Below, one piece after another: positions 48,214 through 56,901 of a DNA stretch of 64,000 nucleotides. Location of the stretch: assembly GCF_002796975.1 (NCBI RefSeq), contig NZ_PEKV01000004.1:311561-375560 (forward strand). Direction: 5' to 3'. This DNA comes from Ferrovibrio sp. Its GTDB lineage: Bacteria; Pseudomonadota; Alphaproteobacteria; Ferrovibrionales; Ferrovibrionaceae. The notes below the pieces were generated by a model. It was not told where the DNA came from, did no database searches, and saw only the letters and a list, made by a program, of their open reading frames with translations. Position numbers and translations under genes: made by a program. Numbering within the stretch: the first letter of the stretch is position 1; every line of letters starts with the position of its first letter.

Positions 48214-49217
48214 GGATGCACCTCCACTCCAGCGGCTCGGTAGACGCTCTCCATCAGTTCCAGTGTCTCCAGATTGTCGAGCCTGTCGGTTTCAAACGGG
48301 GTGCCATCGCGGATGCCGGCGATGAATGCGCGGATGGCAATATCGAAACATTCCTGGTAGCGGCCGAGCAGATCGACGGCCTCGACCGTTTCGGCTTCCT
48401 GGCCGACCAGAAATATACGGTTCAGTTCCATGACAATGGTGCCGCGCGTGCCAATCAGTTCAAGACGGTCGCCATGCAACTGCGGATAGCCGGGCGCGCA
48501 GAGGCTGCCATCGGCCGTGGCGATCAGCCCGTCTTCGCCTTCCATGAGAATGGCGGCGGTATCCTCGCCGGGCAGGCCCTGCGCCAGACGGCCCAGGCGG
48601 GCCGACACCACGCGTAGCGGCCCGACCAGGCAGCGCAACACATCGAGATGATGGATCATCGTCTCGAATACGAGATTGCGGGGAAACCACTTCAGGTACG
48701 GTTGCCGTTCGATCAGGAAAGGCACGGTACCGTCGCGCTCGCACAGCCCAGATCCGCGGCAGGAAATCGCGGCATGCCGGATCCTGCCGATGCGGCCTTC
48801 ATCCACCCAGCGCCGCACCGTCATATAATGCGGGCGAAAGCGGTAATTCTCATGCACCATGAAACGGACGCGCTCACCGATCTCGGCAACCAGCGACTTT
48901 GCTTCGGCGACCGTGGGACACATCGGCTTCTGCAGCATGACATGAACGCCGAAGCTGGCGGCCAGCCGCGTCATCGGCGCATGCGCGCCTACCGAAGCCG
49001 CGATATCGACGGCGTCAAAGCCGCCATGGGAAAACATGTCGGTGGCCTGGGTATAGATTCGCGAGACACCGAATTCCTTGGCCCGCGCCTCTGCCTTGGC
49101 GCGGTCGGTATCGCAGACCGCCACGATGTCCACCCCGGCTGCCATCCATGCACGGAGATGATACAGGCTGATGAGCCCACATCCGATCAGCGCAACGCGC
49201 AGCTTGCCCTCAGCCAT
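48210..49217 (-). CDS. Gfo/Idh/MocA family oxidoreductase
   Basis: Start trimmed to MAEGKLRVALIGCGLISLYHLRAWMAAGVDIVAVCDTDRAKAEA; HVMLQKPMCPTVAEAKSLV. Confidence 0.92.
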   Translation of the reverse strand: MAEGKLRVALIGCGLISLYHLRAWMAAGVDIVAVCDTDRAKAEARAKEFGVSRIYTQATDMFSHGGFDAVDIAASVGAHAPMTRLAASFGVHVMLQKPMCPTVAEAKSLVAEIGERVRFMVHENYRFRPHYMTVRRWVDEGRIGRIRHAAISCRGSGLCERDGTVPFLIERQPYLKWFPRNLVFETMIHHLDVLRCLVGPLRVVSARLGRLAQGLPGEDTAAILMEGEDGLIATADGSLCAPGYPQLHGDRLELIGTRGTIVMELNRIFLVGQEAETVEAVDLLGRYQECFDIAIRAFIAGIRDGTPFETDRLDNLETLELMESVYRAAGVEVHP

Positions 49218-49527
49218 GGCGCACCTCGAACCAGCCATAGCCGTAATGCCAGGTGCTGCCCGCATCCGGGCCGGTGCGCAGCGTGTGCCGCATACCGGCG
49301 GGAATGCGCACCAGATCGCCAGGACGGCACAAGGCGCGCGCGCCGCCGACCTCGATTTCCACCTGTCCTGCCGCCACGACGACGAACTCGTCATGGGCAT
49401 GTACGAAATCAGCCCAGACCTGCCCAGGCGGATCCCGATAGGTATCGAAGGTAAAGCCGGGAAAATCCGCTTTCACGGCGTCGGTCGAAACCGGCACGGC
49501 GTAGAGACTGGGCTGGAACAGGCTCAT
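49210..49527 (-). CDS. Small cupin-domain protein
   Basis: DFVHAHDEFVVVAAGQVEIEVGGARALCRPGDLVRIPAGMRHTLRTG. Confidence 0.9.
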   Translation of the reverse strand: MSLFQPSLYAVPVSTDAVKADFPGFTFDTYRDPPGQVWADFVHAHDEFVVVAAGQVEIEVGGARALCRPGDLVRIPAGMRHTLRTGPDAGSTWHYGYGWFEVRHG

Positions 49528-50147
49528 GCCGCGCGATCCGCCAGCAGGCCGCCGAGATAGCTGCGCGCCGGCTCGAATGCCATCAGGGCGTCGAAATCGG
49601 GGATCGACGTCACGACGCCCTTCTGCACAAAAATGAACTGCTCGCAGATTTCTTGCAGGATTTCGAGATGAAACTTCTCGTTCGGATGAACGCAGAGAAA
49701 CACCAACCGCCCTTCTGCGCGCAGGCGGCGGAAGAAATCGAGCATGAAGCCGATATAACCGTCCTGCGTGTTGAACTGCGGCTCGTCAAACAGATGCACC
49801 ATGGGGTAATCCGATCCGGCCGGCTGCATCATGGCATTCGGCATCCAGGAACGGAAATGCCGCACCTGGTAGGACTGGTGATAATGGATGGCGAGGCGGT
49901 CGCGCTGATCGGTGCGCACGCGATGGATATTGCGGCCCAGCACCTTCACCTCGCCCGAGGTCGGCGCATTCGAACCGGTGATCAGTTCGAACAGGGTGGT
50001 CTTGCCCGAGCCATTCGGCCCCATCATGCCGACCACGGCCGGTCGTTCGATCCCGAAATCGGCGGTCAGGCGGAAAGTCGGAGTCCGGTTCAGAACACCC
50101 TTGGTGTAGACCTTTTCCAGCGCAGTCACTTCAAGCATCGCCGCCAT
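49524..50147 (-). CDS. Divergent short ABC ATPase lacking LSGGQ signature and helical subdomain
   Basis: Walker A GMMGPNGSGKTTLFELITG; Walker B VHLFDEP; H-loop VHPNEK; only about 25 aa between YHQSYQVRHF and Walker B. Confidence 0.85.
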   Translation of the reverse strand: MAAMLEVTALEKVYTKGVLNRTPTFRLTADFGIERPAVVGMMGPNGSGKTTLFELITGSNAPTSGEVKVLGRNIHRVRTDQRDRLAIHYHQSYQVRHFRSWMPNAMMQPAGSDYPMVHLFDEPQFNTQDGYIGFMLDFFRRLRAEGRLVFLCVHPNEKFHLEILQEICEQFIFVQKGVVTSIPDFDALMAFEPARSYLGGLLADRAA

Positions 50148-50150
50148 CGC

Positions 50151-50846
50151 TCACACTCCGATCATCCGGCGACGCAGCACCGGATTCTCCAGCAGCTCCT
50201 GCGCACGACCCTCATATGCGATGCGACCGCGATCCATCACATAGGCGCGATCTGACACCTCTAGCGCCGCCAATGCATTCTGCTCAACCACGAGCACGGA
50301 AATCCCTTCATCCCGCAGGCGACGGATCGTGCGCATCACGCCCTGCACGATATTGGGCGCAAGCCCTTGGCTCGGCTCATCGAACAACACCAACCCGGGC
50401 GATCCCAGCAGTGCGCGCGAGATGGCCACCATCTGCAATTCGCCACCAGACATGTTCTCGCATTCCCGCCGCATCAGATGCTCAAGCGCCGAGAAGATCC
50501 CGAACATCTCGTCCTGGCACCAGGCGCGGAACCGGGTCCTGCGGGTGCCGAGGCGCAGGTTGCGGGCACCGGTCAGCGTCGGGAACACCCGGCGGTCGTC
50601 CGGCACCCAGGAAATCCCCAGCCGCGAGATACGATGCGTCGGCATCTGCGTGATGTCATGGTCGTCGAAACGGATATGGCCGCTGCGCGGCGGCGACAGG
50701 CCGAGAATGGAACGGATGGTAGTGGTCTTGCCCGCACCATTGGGGCCAAGCAGCGCGACAACCTCGCCCGGCGCCACATCGAGCGAGACACCGAACAGCG
50801 CTTGGGTCTCACCATAGAAGGTTTCGATGCCGGAGATACTGAGCAT
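50151..50846 (-). CDS. livF: LivF-type ABC ATP-binding protein (third operon)
   Basis: Start trimmed to MLSISGIETFYGETQALFGVSLDV; LLGPNGAGKTTTIRSILG; MSGGELQMVAISRALLGSPGLVLFDEPSQGLAP. Confidence 0.92.
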   Translation of the reverse strand: MLSISGIETFYGETQALFGVSLDVAPGEVVALLGPNGAGKTTTIRSILGLSPPRSGHIRFDDHDITQMPTHRISRLGISWVPDDRRVFPTLTGARNLRLGTRRTRFRAWCQDEMFGIFSALEHLMRRECENMSGGELQMVAISRALLGSPGLVLFDEPSQGLAPNIVQGVMRTIRRLRDEGISVLVVEQNALAALEVSDRAYVMDRGRIAYEGRAQELLENPVLRRRMIGV

Positions 50847-51589
50847 CAGGCCACCTCGCCCAGAGCCGACCGTGCGACCCATTTGTTGGCCTTGAGCCCC
50901 GCCGGTGTGCCCTCGACAATGACCTGGCCCCAATGCACCACCGATATGGTATCGGCGAGTTCGAAGAGGAACCGCATGTCATGTTCGATGACACAGATGG
51001 TGTAGTGCTGGCGCAGCTTCTGGATCAGTCGTATCAGATTCTGCGTCGCCTGGGCGCCAAGACCCGCCGTGGGTTCATCCAGAAACAGGATGCGGGGTTC
51101 GGCTGCCAGCGCGACGGCGATCTCGAGTGCGCGGCGGTCGCCGTAGCTCAGGTCTTTGGCCTTTTCCCAGGCCCGGCCAGCAAGGCCGACCTGATCGAGC
51201 ACTGTAAGGGCCAGATCGACCAGGTGCCGATCGCCGAAGGTTTCCCGCAACGGACTGCCGCTGACGGCGCGGAAAGCCGGCAAAGCGAGCATCACATTCT
51301 CGATCACTACTGCATCGTCGAACAGATTCATCATCTGGAACGATCTGGACACTCCCATCCGCGCAATCACATGCGGCTTCAGCCCGGTGATATCATTGCC
51401 ATCGAAGAGAATGCTGCCGGCGTCCGGTGGATGATGGCCGGTCAGCACATGAAAACAGGTGGTCTTGCCGGCACCATTCGGCCCCATGATGCCGTGGACC
51501 GTGCCGGCCTCGATGGCTAGCGAAATATTCTCCAGCACGACGCGGGCGCCGAACCGCTTCTGGATGCCCCTGGCCTCGAAGAGTGCCAT
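50846..51589 (-). CDS. livG: LivG-type ABC ATP-binding protein (third operon)
   Basis: Start trimmed to MALFEARGIQKRFGARVVLENISLAIEAG; GIMGPNGAGKTTCFHVLTGH; LSYGDRRALEIAVALAAEPRILFLDEPTAGL. Confidence 0.92.
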   Translation of the reverse strand: MALFEARGIQKRFGARVVLENISLAIEAGTVHGIMGPNGAGKTTCFHVLTGHHPPDAGSILFDGNDITGLKPHVIARMGVSRSFQMMNLFDDAVVIENVMLALPAFRAVSGSPLRETFGDRHLVDLALTVLDQVGLAGRAWEKAKDLSYGDRRALEIAVALAAEPRILFLDEPTAGLGAQATQNLIRLIQKLRQHYTICVIEHDMRFLFELADTISVVHWGQVIVEGTPAGLKANKWVARSALGEVA

Positions 51590-52605
51590 CACGCTTTTTC
51601 CGGCTTGACGGTGGAGACTTGCCCGGACGTGCGCCGAAGCAGTACGTGCAGCAGGCCGGCCATGCCTTCCGGCCGCACCATCACCATGATGACGAAGAGC
51701 AGGCCATACCAGAGCAGCCAGGCTTCGGTCAGGCCACCCAGCACATCGCGGGCAACGAAATAGAGGACAACCCCCAGTACCGGGCCCCAGAAACTCACCA
51801 GACCGCCACCGACCAGCACCATCATCACAATGATGCCGGACTGGTGCAGGCTCATCACATCCGGATAGGCACTCTGCTGCGCCATGGAGAATAGCCCGCC
51901 GGCAAGGCCGGCAAAGGCCGCCGAGATCGTGAAGGCCAGCCATTTCCAGCGCCAGACGTCGTAACCGACGAAACGCGCGCGCGTCTCATTCTGCCGGATC
52001 GCCTGCAGCACGCGGCCAACCGGAGCATTCACAACGCGCCACATCAGCAGCACGGCTGCTATCGTGATGGCGGCAACGAACCAATAAAAAACGGCATTGT
52101 CGTTCAGGTCGAAACGCCAGGGACCGATTACCAGGTCCGGACGGGGAATATTCAGCAGGCCGTCTTCACCGCCGGTCAGCCAGTGCAGTTTCATCGCTGA
52201 GAACCAGAAGACCTGGCCAAAGCCGATGGTCAGCAACGCGTAATAGATGCCGCGCCGGTGTGACAGGAAAGCACCGACGACGGCGCCGGCAACAGACGCC
52301 GCTGCAATGGCCGCGAACAGACCGCCCCAAAGACTGATAGCCGCATGATGCTGGAACAGACCGAAGGCATAAGCACCGATCCCGAGATAGGCACCATGGC
52401 CGAAGGAATGCAGGCCGGTATAGCCGAACAGCAGGTTGAATCCCATGGCGAACAGGACCCAGATGGCGATCTCGACGCCGAGATACTGATAGAGGCCAAC
52501 GCGCGCGAGCCAAAACGGCGCAGTTGCCATGACAACAACGAAGATGCCCATGGGCAGCGTGAGCGGCATTTGGCTGCGGGCCGGGATATCGGACAACGTG
52601 ATCAT
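51589..52605 (-). CDS. livM: LivM-type ABC permease (third operon)
   Basis: NLLFGYTGLHSFGHGAYLGIGAYAFGLF; RQNETRARFVGYDVWRWKWLAF. Confidence 0.92.
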   Translation of the reverse strand: MITLSDIPARSQMPLTLPMGIFVVVMATAPFWLARVGLYQYLGVEIAIWVLFAMGFNLLFGYTGLHSFGHGAYLGIGAYAFGLFQHHAAISLWGGLFAAIAAASVAGAVVGAFLSHRRGIYYALLTIGFGQVFWFSAMKLHWLTGGEDGLLNIPRPDLVIGPWRFDLNDNAVFYWFVAAITIAAVLLMWRVVNAPVGRVLQAIRQNETRARFVGYDVWRWKWLAFTISAAFAGLAGGLFSMAQQSAYPDVMSLHQSGIIVMMVLVGGGLVSFWGPVLGVVLYFVARDVLGGLTEAWLLWYGLLFVIMVMVRPEGMAGLLHVLLRRTSGQVSTVKPEKA

Positions 52606-52610
52606 GGCAT

Positions 52611-53531
52611 TCAGTTCTCCAGCGCGCTTCTGCGTCCCAGAAGGCCGCGTGCACGAAAACCGACGATCGCGATCAGCAGGATATACATCGACATCAGCGA
52701 CCAGGCGGGCGCATAGGCGCCGGTGATGCCGGTGGCCAGACCGACCAGGATGGCGGCCGCGACCGCACCCCAGAAACTTCCGACGCCGCCGATCACGATA
52801 ATCAGGAACGCCGGTATCACGACATCGATGCCGAGATGCGGACGCAGACCCCAGATCGGAGCCATGACCATGCCGGCGATGCCTGCCAGCGCGGAGCCGA
52901 AACCGAAGACCAGCAACCGCAGACGGCCGAGGTCGTAGCCGAGCGCACGCACCATTTCGCTGTCATGCGCACCGGCCTTGATGATCGCACCGTATGGTGT
53001 GCGTTCCAGGAACAGCCAGACCATCAGGATGGCAACGATGGCAAAGCCTGCGGCGTAGAATTTATAGGTCGAGAAGATCAACCCACCCATCAGGAAGGCC
53101 CCACTGATCATCTGCGGCACAGGCATACTTTGCTCGCCAGTGCCCCAGACAAGACGGATAGCCTCTTCCACCACGATGGCCGCACCGAAGGTGAGCAACA
53201 GGCCGTAGAGCGGCGCCTTGCCATAGGTGGGACGCAGACAGAGTTCGAGCAGCATGCCAACCGCACCGGCCAGTACGGGCCCCAGCGCAAGCCCGAGGAA
53301 ATAACGGACGTTCAGCGGGAATTCGAGCCACCAGATGCCGAACGGCGTCCCGGCAAACCAGCTGGCGCCGATGGTGGACATGGCCAGATAGGCACCCAGT
53401 GTAAACAGAGAGCCATGTGCCAGATTGATCACCTCCATCACTCCGACAATGAGAGTGAAGCCCAGGGCGATCAGGGCGAACAACAGACCAAGAGTCAGGC
53501 CATTGACGATATGAGGAACAAGACTGGTCAT
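52611..53531 (-). CDS. livH: LivH-type ABC permease (third operon)
   Basis: IVNGLTLGLLFALIALGFTLIVGVMEVINLAHGSLFTLGAYLA; start trimmed to MTSLVPHIVNG. Confidence 0.9.
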   Translation of the reverse strand: MTSLVPHIVNGLTLGLLFALIALGFTLIVGVMEVINLAHGSLFTLGAYLAMSTIGASWFAGTPFGIWWLEFPLNVRYFLGLALGPVLAGAVGMLLELCLRPTYGKAPLYGLLLTFGAAIVVEEAIRLVWGTGEQSMPVPQMISGAFLMGGLIFSTYKFYAAGFAIVAILMVWLFLERTPYGAIIKAGAHDSEMVRALGYDLGRLRLLVFGFGSALAGIAGMVMAPIWGLRPHLGIDVVIPAFLIIVIGGVGSFWGAVAAAILVGLATGITGAYAPAWSLMSMYILLIAIVGFRARGLLGRRSALEN

Positions 53532-53565
53532 GTGCAGCACGTTGTTAACGGCAAAAACAGGCATT

Positions 53566-53609
53566 CAGATGATGCGGGTAACGGTGCGGTAACGTCCCCG
53601 CATCATCTG
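53566..53609 (-). repeat. Perfect 13-bp inverted repeat, 18-nt loop, between binding-protein and livH genes
   Basis: cagatgatgcggg-taacggtgcggtaacgtc-cccgcatcatctg read directly. Confidence 0.92.
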
Positions 53610-53615
53610 GAGGCT

Positions 53616-54905
53616 TTATGCGTCGAAAGTCGACGTTGCCTCATAGGTTTCCAGCTTGCAGGCCGGCGCGGAGTCGACGTCCATCACATCCTTCGGTGCA
53701 CTGTTTCCGAGAATCTTGAACATGTCGTCCGGATCCTTTGTGCCGACATTCGCAGTCGCCAGATAGATCGTCTGCTGCATCTGATGTGTGTTGGGATCCA
53801 TCCAAGCGTCATGGTGCTGCATGCGGTCGCGTGCCGAGACCTTTAGATTCTCAAGCTGCTTGATCACCTTGATGTTGTTGGTTGAACCCGCGCGCTCGAT
53901 GGCGGCGAACAATTCGCGCGTCGCCCAGTAGCCGTTATAGAAGACGTTGCCCGGCACTTTCATATAGGTATCGGGATACATGGCCTGGTACCGCTTCACG
54001 AAATCAGAAACACCTGGCAGGTCGAGATTGTAATACCAGGTGGTACCGAACACGCCGAAGAGGTTGTCCAGCGGCAAGCCATACACATCGGCCCAGTCCT
54101 GCTGGTTGTTGATCCAGGCCGGCTTGTCGCCCATTTTCAACTGGGCGATCTGCTGGCGCATCGCTTTCAGGTCGTCCCCGCCAATCGCGGCCGACACCAC
54201 GCCTGGATTGATCTGCTGGATTTTCAGCAGTTGCGATGAGAAATCGCGTGTACCCTGCGGCACCAGGATTTCCTCCACCATCTGCCCGCCATAATTCCTG
54301 AGCAAGTTTTTGGTGGCCGCTGCGGTGGAATGCCCCCAGACATAATCGTTGGTCAACAGCACCCACTTTTTGCCAAATTTCTCGACCGCTGCTTTCACCG
54401 CCGCCTTGGAGAAATTGGAGCCGTTGGCGTCCCAGACGAATTTAACGCGGTGGCAGTTCTGGCCCGCTTCGGACGGCGCGCTTGAATTCGTGTTCAGGTA
54501 GATGACGCCATATTTCTGGGCCACCTGGCTGATGGCATTGGCGACACCGGAATGAATAGCGCCGATCAGGAAGCCGCAATTCTCGCGCGTGATCATGCGT
54601 TCGGCGACGCGGCTACCGGTCGCCGGCGTGGTCTCGGTATCAAGGTGGAAAGTTTCGATCTTGCGGCCGAGCACGCCACCTTTGGCGTTGGCTTCGGCGA
54701 TGGCCATCATCATGCCGCGTCGGTCCTCGGCGCCCGAATTGGCATACTGACCGCTGGCATCGGACGTGATGCCGATCTTGATCGGCTTAGCCGTTGCCTG
54801 GGCATAGACGCGGTTATGCGCCCACGGCCCCATGAAACCCACACCGCCTGCCGCGGCGGCGGCAGACGTCAGTAAACGACGGCGACTGATTTTCGATTGA
54901 GACAT
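53616..54905 (-). CDS. Branched-chain amino acid/amide-type ABC substrate-binding protein (third operon)
   Basis: Tat-like leader SKISRRRLLTSAAAAAGGVGFMG; KPIKIGITSDASGQYANSGAEDRRGMMMAIAEANAKGGVLGRKIE. Confidence 0.92.
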   Translation of the reverse strand: MSQSKISRRRLLTSAAAAAGGVGFMGPWAHNRVYAQATAKPIKIGITSDASGQYANSGAEDRRGMMMAIAEANAKGGVLGRKIETFHLDTETTPATGSRVAERMITRENCGFLIGAIHSGVANAISQVAQKYGVIYLNTNSSAPSEAGQNCHRVKFVWDANGSNFSKAAVKAAVEKFGKKWVLLTNDYVWGHSTAAATKNLLRNYGGQMVEEILVPQGTRDFSSQLLKIQQINPGVVSAAIGGDDLKAMRQQIAQLKMGDKPAWINNQQDWADVYGLPLDNLFGVFGTTWYYNLDLPGVSDFVKRYQAMYPDTYMKVPGNVFYNGYWATRELFAAIERAGSTNNIKVIKQLENLKVSARDRMQHHDAWMDPNTHQMQQTIYLATANVGTKDPDDMFKILGNSAPKDVMDVDSAPACKLETYEATSTFDA

Positions 54906-54973
54906 GGTCTTTCCTCCCAGGTGGCACTCTTGTCGGGCCTATCGGCATCCAATTGAATGCCGTTTCGGGAAGG

Positions 54974-55031
54974 TTGAATATAAATTCAATCACAGTCAAT
55001 GAATATTTATTCTATTTGAGAGAATATTCTT
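54974..55031. promoter_or_regulatory. Candidate RpiR operator array: three GAATA...TATTC-type palindromes
   Basis: TTGAATATAAATTCAA (54974-54989), GAATATTTATTC (55001-55012), AGAATATTCT (55021-55030). Confidence 0.5.
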
Positions 55032-55077
55032 TTTTCTATAATGACGTCGCCCGAGAAAAAGTTGTAAACACAAAGAC

Positions 55078-55947
55078 ATGAGCGATTCCGCGACCAACAA
55101 CAGTTCACCGGCTCCCGCCCGGATCATTGCCGATTCAGAGACCTTTGATGGTCTCCGACAGCGAATCCGGGATCGTTTTGCCCGCTTGAGCCCGCATCTG
55201 CAGCGTATTGCCCGTGCCTCGCTGGAAGAGCCCAACGGCTTCGCCCTGAACACCACGGCCAAAATTGCCGCCGACCTGGAAATCCAGCCCTCCACCCTAA
55301 TCCGCTTTGCCAAGGAATTCGGCTATTCCGGTTTTTCGGATTTGCAGCGGGTATTTCGGCAGCGCCTGATCGAGGGCGAACCGACAGTGCGGGAGCGGGT
55401 CTATTCGGAGGAAACAGCGCGACCGGCACCGCCGAATATTGGCGATCTGCTGAAGACCTGTGTCACCGCCCATGTCGCCGCGCTGAACGACTTGCTGAAA
55501 AATTGCGATACGGCGAATCTCGCCAGGGCCGTGGAAATGCTGCGGGATGCGCGGCATGTCTATATCGCCGGCCTGCGCCGCTCACGCCCGATCGCTGCCT
55601 ATCTCGCCTATGCGCTGACGCGTTCGGAACGCGCCAGCAGCCTGTTGGATTTTGCTGGTGGGATGGCGGGGCCACAGATTGCGACCATTGCCCCGGACGA
55701 TGTTCTGGTCGCGATCGCCTTCCCGCCCTATTCGCGGCCCGTCGTTGACATCGTGCTCGATGCTTATGTGAGCGGTCGCAGAGTTCTCGTCATCACGGAT
55801 GGCCCGGACAGTCCGCTCGCGAAGAACGCTCACCTGTCACTATACGTGGATGCCGGTGCCGCTTCTGCATTCCAACCCATTTCCGGTGCCATTGGCCTGA
55901 TGCAAACCCTTATTACCGCGCTGAACTGGGTCCCTAAATCTGGCTAA
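55078..55947 (+). CDS. MurR/RpiR family regulator (HTH_6 + SIS)
   Basis: LSPHLQRIARASLEEPNGFALNTTAKIAADLEIQPSTLIRFAKEFGYSGFSDLQRVFRQRL; SIS-like HVYIAGLRRSRPIAAYLAYALTR. Confidence 0.93.
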   Translation: MSDSATNNSSPAPARIIADSETFDGLRQRIRDRFARLSPHLQRIARASLEEPNGFALNTTAKIAADLEIQPSTLIRFAKEFGYSGFSDLQRVFRQRLIEGEPTVRERVYSEETARPAPPNIGDLLKTCVTAHVAALNDLLKNCDTANLARAVEMLRDARHVYIAGLRRSRPIAAYLAYALTRSERASSLLDFAGGMAGPQIATIAPDDVLVAIAFPPYSRPVVDIVLDAYVSGRRVLVITDGPDSPLAKNAHLSLYVDAGAASAFQPISGAIGLMQTLITALNWVPKSG

Positions 55948-56271
55948 ACTCTACTAACAATCAGGCCGAGGCCGTCGCCGTTTCGCCAGCCACTCGACAA
56001 AAAATCGCTGAGGCCTCGTTAGGCTTGGCCCAAATCGTCGCCTCGCCAAAGAAAAGCTCGCAAGAGCTATTTGCTTGGGAAGTATTCGCGGCAAGGAATT
56101 TCAGCCACGGGATACTGGGGCCATACCCAATGCAGCTTGTTCCTAAATCGGCAGGCCGCCCGATAATTTTTGCTGCCCCAAAGGAAGTACAACCACTGAG
56201 CCTGAACCCATCCGAACCCTGAGAAGAACCGCTACGCTCCCCATGCACCGCTCGCGATCGCGCAGGCAGAA

Positions 56272-56901
56272 TCACATCTGATTGATCAACTGCAGCACCG
56301 CCGCTAACGGCAAAACATCGCCGTATTTGGCATTGATGTCGAACAGATTGGCCTCATGCGGCGCCGGGTGCCTGTCGCCGACGCATTCGCGTGGCAAGAC
56401 CACGCGGAATCCATGCTGCATGGCATCCACCGCACTGGCGCGCACGCAGCCGCTGGTCGAGCAGCCGGTAATCACCACCGTATCGACGCCCTGCGCCGTC
56501 AGCGTCGCCGCCAGCGTGGTGCCAAAGAAAGCACTGGCATAGTTCTTCACCAGAACCAGTTCGTCCGGCTGCACCTGCAGGTCGGGATGCAGTTCACCCA
56601 TCGGCTGCCCCGCAATCAGCATCCGAAGCGCCGGCACCTTGCGCACGAAGATGCCACCGTCGATGCCAGAGGGGTGATATTCGACGCGGGTGAAAATGAT
56701 CGGCAGCTTCGCGCGACGCGCCGCCCTGAGCAGGCCGGTGGTTTCCCGCACAGCGTCGATGACGGCGGGCGCATAGAGCGGCGACCCCTGCGTGGTATAG
56801 GCGCGGACAAAATCGATGACCAGAATCGCCGGCCGCTTTCCGAAGCCGCTCGCGCCATCGAAGACATTCTTGTAGTTGCTTTCCAATGCGTCGGACGTCA
56901 T
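56272..56901 (-). CDS. Isochorismatase-family hydrolase (N-carbamoylsarcosine amidase/maleamate amidohydrolase-like)
   Basis: PAILVIDFVRAYTTQGSPLYAP; VVITGCSTSGCVRASAVDAMQHGFRVVLPRECVGDRHPAPHEANLFDINAKYGDV. Confidence 0.9.
   Translation of the reverse strand: MTSDALESNYKNVFDGASGFGKRPAILVIDFVRAYTTQGSPLYAPAVIDAVRETTGLLRAARRAKLPIIFTRVEYHPSGIDGGIFVRKVPALRMLIAGQPMGELHPDLQVQPDELVLVKNYASAFFGTTLAATLTAQGVDTVVITGCSTSGCVRASAVDAMQHGFRVVLPRECVGDRHPAPHEANLFDINAKYGDVLPLAAVLQLINQM

Noticed and set aside
52836-53846. 336-aa plus-strand ORF across livH/SBP junction
   Set aside because: Antisense shadow spanning two real minus-strand genes and their intergenic hairpin
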